Of a DNA stretch of 16,855 nucleotides, positions 12,697 to 16,855 are shown in pieces; position 1 is the stretch's first letter, and every line of letters begins with the position of its first letter. The notes below the pieces were generated by a model. That model did not search any database. It saw only the letters and a program-made list of their open reading frames with translations, and was not told the origin of the DNA. Source of the stretch: an uncultured Nitrososphaera sp. (lineage in GTDB: Archaea; Thermoproteota; Nitrososphaeria; Nitrososphaerales; Nitrososphaeraceae). The stretch is from positions 1 through 16,855 of the forward strand of contig NZ_CAMLDP010000036.1 of assembly GCF_946478925.1 (NCBI RefSeq). The letters run 5' to 3'. A program made the translations under genes and the position numbers.

Positions 12697-15330
12697 TCAC
12701 ATTACGCTGTAATTGCTGCTCTGCACCTGCGGTTTTTTGGGCAGGCTGTTGCCAAAATCCACCGACAGTTTCTCGTTTTCAACGTCGACTGTCACGGAAA
12801 ACCTGTGTGGCTTGCCTTCTGAATAAAGCGCGCTAGAAAACTCCATCTTGCCGGAGCCAGCCTTTAGCGAGTCGGGAATCTGCGGGTTGATGCTGACCGT
12901 GTTGGAAATCGCATCGACCTTCATGCCAAGTGCCATGTCGAGAAACGCCCTGACGTACATGCCGGCGGACCAAGCCTGCAGTATGCACGAGTTGAACGGC
13001 TCCGGCCTGTCGCCCCTGTACGTCTCGGCAAACATGCCGTTTTCCTCAAGTATCCTGTCGGCCATTATCCTGACGTAGCGGTGCGCCTGCTCCCTGCGTT
13101 CGAGGAGCAGTTCAGAAAGCGCCATCCACCCTGTCACAAGGGGCCACACCGCGCCGTCGTGGTAGAGCGTGGGCTGGTACTTCAGGTCTATGCTTGAAAG
13201 CGTCCTGACGCCCCACGGGGTGGTGATGTCGTCCTTTTCAAGCCTTTCCACTACCAGCCTTGCCCTCTCTTCCTCCGCCACGCCGGCAAGGACAAGCACC
13301 AGCGCGTTTGGCCTTATGCTTGCGTCCTTGGTCCAGTCCTTTCTTATCGTGTCAAAGTAAAAGCCGGCGTCCGGCCTCCAGTACTCCTCGTTTATCTTTG
13401 CCTTTAGTTCTGCCGCCCTTTTTGACCACCTCCCCTCGCTTTCATAGTCGCCGGCAAGACGCGCAAGGTCGCTTCCCACCACGAGGCTCTCGTAAAAGAG
13501 TCCCTGCACGTCGTTTGCGCTCTTGCGCCTGTCGATGTGGTCCATCCAGGTAGAGTCCTGTATGGGAAGCTTCATGGCGGTGCCGGAAAAGCCGTGCTCG
13601 ACAAAGCCGTCGTGGTCGAGGTCCTTGTGCAGGCCCCAGTCGACAAGGTCTACTATTTGCCTCCAGCGCCTCTTCAGGTACGCAAGGTCGCCGGTGGCAA
13701 GCACGTACTCCCGGATGGCCCAGGGAAAGAGGAAGGTTGAGTCGGCCGAGCCGTAGGTGGTAGAGTGCAGAAAAGCCTTGCCGCTAATTATCATTGGAAG
13801 CTCGCCCCTCGTGACTCCCGGCACGTTTCTTGCTTGGTGTGAGAGAAAGTTGTCGATTGCAGCCCTGGCAAAGGAATGGTCGCCGATTGCAAGGTATCCC
13901 CGGAGCGACCAGCCGGTGTCCCGGGCCCAGTAGTTTGGAAAGCGCGGCAGGCCGGCACATATGCCCTCGCCGAGCCCGTCGTACTCTCCCTTTAGATACT
14001 GCAGCGACGCCTTGGCCTTCTCGTATGCGCCCAAAAGGCGCGCCATGTCGCTTGCCTGTTTTTGCCCGGACTGCCTTGAAACCACCACGGTAGACGACGC
14101 ATAGTCCCGGAATGATTGTTCAGTTTCCTGCAATAGCTCTTGGTAGTGGTGGCGCATATGCAAGAATTCAGCTAGTGAACTCCTTGCACTTGTAAAGCTG
14201 CCTGTACCTACAAGTGCGACCTGTATCGGTTCCTTGTCGCCGACCTCGACATCATAGGATAATTCAATGTCGTTGTCAAACGAGTTGACGAGTCTGTTAC
14301 ACGGCGCAAGCCTTTTTGGCGCTATGCCGATCGTGCCAAAGTACTGCGCCGCCTTCTGATGAGCCGTCCTGATGTGCAGGCACTGATTCTTGGCGTCAAA
14401 GCGAGTGACATTGCTCTGTGAGACTGCCGCAAGTCCGTAGCTTGTGATGTTGCCGTCGATGATGAAGTGGATTCGCAGCTTGCGCTTTTTGTGACTGCCG
14501 TTTGAAAGGTTGCTGCCGCTGCTCATGCGCATCTCCATTGCAATGACAAAGCCCCTGCTTTCCGGCGGCACGAACAGCTTGCGCTGGACCTCGAGGCCAC
14601 CCATCTCGTGCCGGGTGGTAAGCACGCCGTTTTCGTGCCTTGACCACACCACAAAGTTGGGCAGGCGCTTTCTCACGCCGTCATCCATGCTTATCTCGAC
14701 TATTACCCTGCCAAAGACGCGGGCGGGAGGGACGTATAGCCCGCCGTTGTCGTACTTTACTCCCATCCATTCCCAGGGGGCCGAAAGCGAGCCGTTTGAC
14801 GAGCAGAGTATGTACGCCCTCTTGCCAGAAAGCGCAAGCGGCGTAGAAAAATTGCGAAAGACCGAGTCAGAGACTGCTACAAGGTCGACCGACAAGTCCG
14901 ACGGGAGCACTATTCGCTCTTTCTGCCGGCCAGCAGTGTCGGAAAAAGTGAACGGGATGGCTATTAATTCAAACCCTTCCATCTTGCTCACGAGTGTTAT
15001 CCTGTGCCTGCCCCTGCCGAGCCACGAGTCGTTTATCACTAGGAACCTCGCGCTCTGAAACGGCTTGAACGCAAGTGGCCGGCTGTCTGAAAGCGACGAG
15101 GCGTTGACTATGCTTTCCTGCGTCGCCACGTACACGGTCTTTTTCTGCACCGGCAGGTCGTCGACAAAGACGTCAAGCGACACGACGTTTCCTCCAAGGG
15201 GCACAGGTGGGTTCAGGAGGGAAAACGAGAACGCCTTGTGTTCCTCGCCCCCGACAACTACGGTTGTGTTCTTTAGACTGCCCTTGACGTAGGAAAGGGA
15301 CGTATGTATAGAGTCAAGTGCACGCGTCAT
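12697..15330 (-). CDS. (alpha/alpha)6 glycoside hydrolase, GDE-C/GH63-like
   Basis: 877 aa from ATG 15330; GTG 15354 would give 885 aa (numbers below use that longer form). Residues about 30-400 are beta-rich and include a supersandwich-like stretch (GGLEVQRKLFVPP, 252-264). Residues about 435-815 form an (alpha/alpha)6 barrel with words typical of amylo-1,6-glucosidase/GH63-type enzymes: RFPNYWARDTGWSLRGY (471-487), YGSADSTFLFPWAIREY (534-550), DSTWMDHIDRR (600-610) and LYHDGAVWPLVTGWMAL (730-746). Candidate acids are D479, D600 and D605; I cannot fix the catalytic pair. There is no signal peptide, so it is probably cytoplasmic. It is divergent from mpgS, which raises a role in turnover of a mannosyl/glucosylglycerate or glycogen-like compound; glycogen debranching is the simplest alternative. 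Confidence 0.8.
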   Translation of the reverse strand: MTRALDSIHTSLSYVKGSLKNTTVVVGGEEHKAFSFSLLNPPVPLGGNVVSLDVFVDDLPVQKKTVYVATQESIVNASSLSDSRPLAFKPFQSARFLVINDSWLGRGRHRITLVSKMEGFELIAIPFTFSDTAGRQKERIVLPSDLSVDLVAVSDSVFRNFSTPLALSGKRAYILCSSNGSLSAPWEWMGVKYDNGGLYVPPARVFGRVIVEISMDDGVRKRLPNFVVWSRHENGVLTTRHEMGGLEVQRKLFVPPESRGFVIAMEMRMSSGSNLSNGSHKKRKLRIHFIIDGNITSYGLAAVSQSNVTRFDAKNQCLHIRTAHQKAAQYFGTIGIAPKRLAPCNRLVNSFDNDIELSYDVEVGDKEPIQVALVGTGSFTSARSSLAEFLHMRHHYQELLQETEQSFRDYASSTVVVSRQSGQKQASDMARLLGAYEKAKASLQYLKGEYDGLGEGICAGLPRFPNYWARDTGWSLRGYLAIGDHSFARAAIDNFLSHQARNVPGVTRGELPMIISGKAFLHSTTYGSADSTFLFPWAIREYVLATGDLAYLKRRWRQIVDLVDWGLHKDLDHDGFVEHGFSGTAMKLPIQDSTWMDHIDRRKSANDVQGLFYESLVVGSDLARLAGDYESEGRWSKRAAELKAKINEEYWRPDAGFYFDTIRKDWTKDASIRPNALVLVLAGVAEEERARLVVERLEKDDITTPWGVRTLSSIDLKYQPTLYHDGAVWPLVTGWMALSELLLERREQAHRYVRIMADRILEENGMFAETYRGDRPEPFNSCILQAWSAGMYVRAFLDMALGMKVDAISNTVSINPQIPDSLKAGSGKMEFSSALYSEGKPHRFSVTVDVENEKLSVDFGNSLPKKPQVQSSNYSVM

Positions 15331-15356
15331 GCGTCCTTTCTTGAAAGTACGCACGC

Positions 15357-15364
15357 ATATTTGA
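15357..15364 (-). promoter_or_regulatory. TATA box of the glycoside hydrolase gene
   Basis: Read on minus, TCAAATAT is centred about 26 bases upstream of position 15334, just ahead of ATG 15330. It is too close to GTG 15354 for that codon to be in a leaderless message. Confidence 0.5.
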
Positions 15365-15400
15365 AACCTTTTCGCGTACTCGGCCGAGATTGCGTAACCA

Positions 15401-15408
15401 TTTTAAAC
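15401..15408 (+). promoter_or_regulatory. TATA box of mpgS
   Basis: TTTTAAAC is centred 25 bases upstream of ATG 15429, predicting a leaderless mpgS transcript. The box also falls inside the 5' extension from TTG 15390, which argues against that longer start. Confidence 0.65.
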
Positions 15409-15428
15409 AGTCAAGCCATACGCATGGC

Positions 15429-16637
15429 ATGAAGCTGGACTTTCCCAGATACACAGAGAGGCTCGGGGCCGTGAGCATCCACGGGGTGCAGAGGATCTAC
15501 GAGCTTGATTCGGGCAAGTCCAAGGGTTTTCTCACGTCCCACCAGACGATAAAGAAATTCGACTACGACGAGATATCCAACATACTCCACGACATGGCAA
15601 TCGTGGTGCCGGTGAAAGACGAGAAGTTGAAACTGCTCGAAGGTGTCCTTTCGGGCATACCAAACGAGTGCCTGGTGATAATAACATCAAACAGCCCGAG
15701 AACCCCAGTCGACAGGTTCACGATGGAGGCCGAGACCGTGAGGCAGCTGGGCCGGTTCATGGACAAGCGCATAGTCGTCGTGTACCAGCGCGACCCGGCG
15801 CTTGGCGACATTTTCAAAAAGCTCGGCTATGACTCTATCCTTGCCCCCGACGGGAACGTGAGGAGCGGCAAGGCCGAGGGCATGGTCATCGGCATGTTGA
15901 TCGCCAAGATGTACCAGAAGGACTATGTCGGCTTTATCGACAGCGACAACTATGTGCCCGGCGCCGTCAACGAGTACGTAAAGATATTTGCGGCAGGCTT
16001 TGGCATGGCGGCCACGCCATACAGCAACATCCGCGTCTCGTGGGTCTTCAAGCCCAAGGTGCGCAACAACTCGCTCCAATTCTCAAAGTGGGGCCGCGTG
16101 TCTGAAGTCACAAACAAGAACCTCAACTCGATGCTCTCTGGGATCACGGGCTTTGAGACTGAGGTGATAAAGACGGGCAATTCCGGCGAGCACGCGCTTT
16201 CGATGCCGCTTGCAGAGTCTCTCCACTACTCCAGTGGATATTCTATAGAGCCCTACGAGTTTGTCGACATTTTTGAAAAGTTCGGGGGCCTTTTGCCGTC
16301 GAACTACCCAAACGCCATAGAAAAGGGAGTCGAGATATTCCAGATAGAGACGCGCAACCCGCACTTTCACGAGGACAAGGGTAAGACGCACCTCAACGAG
16401 ATGCTCGAAGCCGCGCTTGCGACAATAGCAGGGAGCAGGATATGCCCGCCTGACCTCAAGGAAGGGCTTGACGACCAGATAGCGCACATGTCCGGCGCAA
16501 CAAAGGGGCACAAAAAGCCCGACTACCGCAAGAAATTTCCCGTCATGGAGCCAATAAGCACCATCCCCATAGAGGAATTTGCGAAAAACCTGCGAGAAAA
16601 GGTCGAGACCTTTTTCAGGTACGGCGGGCTAAAGTAG
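15429..16637 (+). CDS. mpgS: Mannosyl-3-phosphoglycerate synthase (GT55)
   Basis: 402 aa. It transfers mannose from GDP-mannose to 3-phosphoglycerate, giving mannosyl-3-phosphoglycerate, the precursor of the compatible solute mannosylglycerate. The sequence follows hyperthermophile MpgS closely: MAIVVPVKDEKLKLLEGVL (56-74), RSGKAEGMVIGMLIAK (145-160), the DxD sugar-nucleotide/metal motif YVGFIDSDNYVPGAVNEYV (166-184, D171 and D173), FSKWGRVSEVTN (218-229), SSGYSIEPYE (268-277) and the metal-binding NPHFHEDKGKTH (310-321). No partner phosphatase (mpgP, HAD family) is fused or adjacent on this side. The ATG at 15429 is chosen from the TATA spacing over TTG 15390. Cytoplasmic. Confidence 0.95.
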   Translation: MKLDFPRYTERLGAVSIHGVQRIYELDSGKSKGFLTSHQTIKKFDYDEISNILHDMAIVVPVKDEKLKLLEGVLSGIPNECLVIITSNSPRTPVDRFTMEAETVRQLGRFMDKRIVVVYQRDPALGDIFKKLGYDSILAPDGNVRSGKAEGMVIGMLIAKMYQKDYVGFIDSDNYVPGAVNEYVKIFAAGFGMAATPYSNIRVSWVFKPKVRNNSLQFSKWGRVSEVTNKNLNSMLSGITGFETEVIKTGNSGEHALSMPLAESLHYSSGYSIEPYEFVDIFEKFGGLLPSNYPNAIEKGVEIFQIETRNPHFHEDKGKTHLNEMLEAALATIAGSRICPPDLKEGLDDQIAHMSGATKGHKKPDYRKKFPVMEPISTIPIEEFAKNLREKVETFFRYGGLK

Positions 16638-16671
16638 AGTACCCCTCCCTCTCCCTGCGGTGCTTCACACC

Positions 16672-16678
16672 TTAAATG
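16672..16678 (+). promoter_or_regulatory. TATA box of the zinc-ribbon gene
   Basis: TTAAATG is centred 26 bases upstream of GTG 16701, predicting a leaderless start. It lies after a pyrimidine-rich tract (about 16641-16656) that may terminate mpgS transcripts. Confidence 0.5.
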
Positions 16679-16700
16679 CCGCAGATGGTACGACAGCTTT

Positions 16701-16855
16701 GTGGCAGATATTAAGCTTGAAGAGCTTGAAGAAGTAAAAGAGAAGGAAAGCGTGGCGCTACTTGAACAGGACATTGAATGTCCGCGCTGCCACGACTCGA
16801 TGGCGCTGTGCTCGGATTTTGACAGCCTGTACTATACCTGCCAAGAGTGCGACTT
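16701..16855 (+). CDS. Zinc-ribbon protein, 5' part, cut by window edge
   Basis: GTG 16701 opens a frame of 51 codons that runs off the window. About 25 mostly acidic residues rich in Glu and Lys (IKLEELEEVKEKE) are followed by C27-P-R-C30, 16 residues, and C47-Q-E-C50, a complete CxxC...CxxC zinc-ribbon. The first half therefore looks like a charged helix attached to a ribbon. Small proteins of this kind are frequent in archaea, usually of unknown function. The start is supported by the TATA spacing. What follows is outside the window. Confidence 0.65.
   Translation, partial: MADIKLEELEEVKEKESVALLEQDIECPRCHDSMALCSDFDSLYYTCQECD

Noticed and set aside
1..16855. Defence system, prophage or integrated element
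   Set aside because: No nuclease-helicase set, integrase, transposase, CRISPR repeat or attachment-site pair was seen; gene content is housekeeping or metabolic with uniform composition by eye.

Overview
The window looks like chromosome from a soil-type ammonia-oxidising archaeon (Thaumarchaeota/Nitrososphaerota, Nitrososphaera-like). The signs are a two-subunit archaeal primase (PriS/PriL), a mannosyl-3-phosphoglycerate synthase of archaeal type, a small archaeal winged-helix regulator, a stand-alone Lrp/AsnC effector domain, and archaeal promoter layout: TATA-like boxes about 25-27 nt upstream of start codons, implying mostly leaderless mRNAs, with many GTG/TTG starts. The DNA is fairly G+C rich by eye. 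This assignment rests on gene content only; no rRNA or amo gene is present.

Layout. Bases 1-208 (minus) hold the 5' part of an endonuclease IV gene, divergent from the primase pair priL-priS (263-2466, plus, coupled by an ATGA overlap). After a clear TATA box comes a probable plus-strand operon (2503-6980): a large UPF0182 membrane protein, a class I glutamine amidotransferase overlapping it by one base, and a TPR protein with a C39-peptidase-like N-terminal domain lacking the catalytic cysteine. Convergent to this (minus, 8481-6977) is an aldo/keto reductase gene translationally coupled (GTGA) to an ABM-fold monooxygenase-like gene. Divergent from these is a pair on plus (8566-9580): a roughly seven-helix membrane protein and a winged-helix regulator. 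A UbiA/MenA-like prenyltransferase follows on minus (10455-9577), divergent from a 79-residue Lrp/AsnC-type RAM domain protein (10539-10778).

The convergent gap 10779-10909 contains a strong stem-loop preceded at the right distance by a TATA box, the best candidate for an undescribed element (a small RNA). Then on minus come, in transcription order, a GDE/GH63-like (alpha/alpha)6 glycoside hydrolase (15330-12697), a CPA2-type cation/proton antiporter (12653-11379) and a DUF2203 protein (11311-10910). Divergent from the hydrolase is mpgS (15429-16637, plus), making the phosphorylated precursor of the compatible solute mannosylglycerate. The window ends in the start of a zinc-ribbon protein (16701 onward).

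Functionally there is a DNA replication/repair block on the left, a possible redox/quinone-related cluster in the middle (AKR, ABM, UbiA; inferred only), and an osmotic/ion homeostasis block on the right (antiporter, MpgS, glycoside hydrolase). No gene-free stretch exceeds about 131 bases. I saw no rRNA, tRNA, CRISPR array, IS element or phage genes, so this is mostly core chromosome rather than an accessory island.
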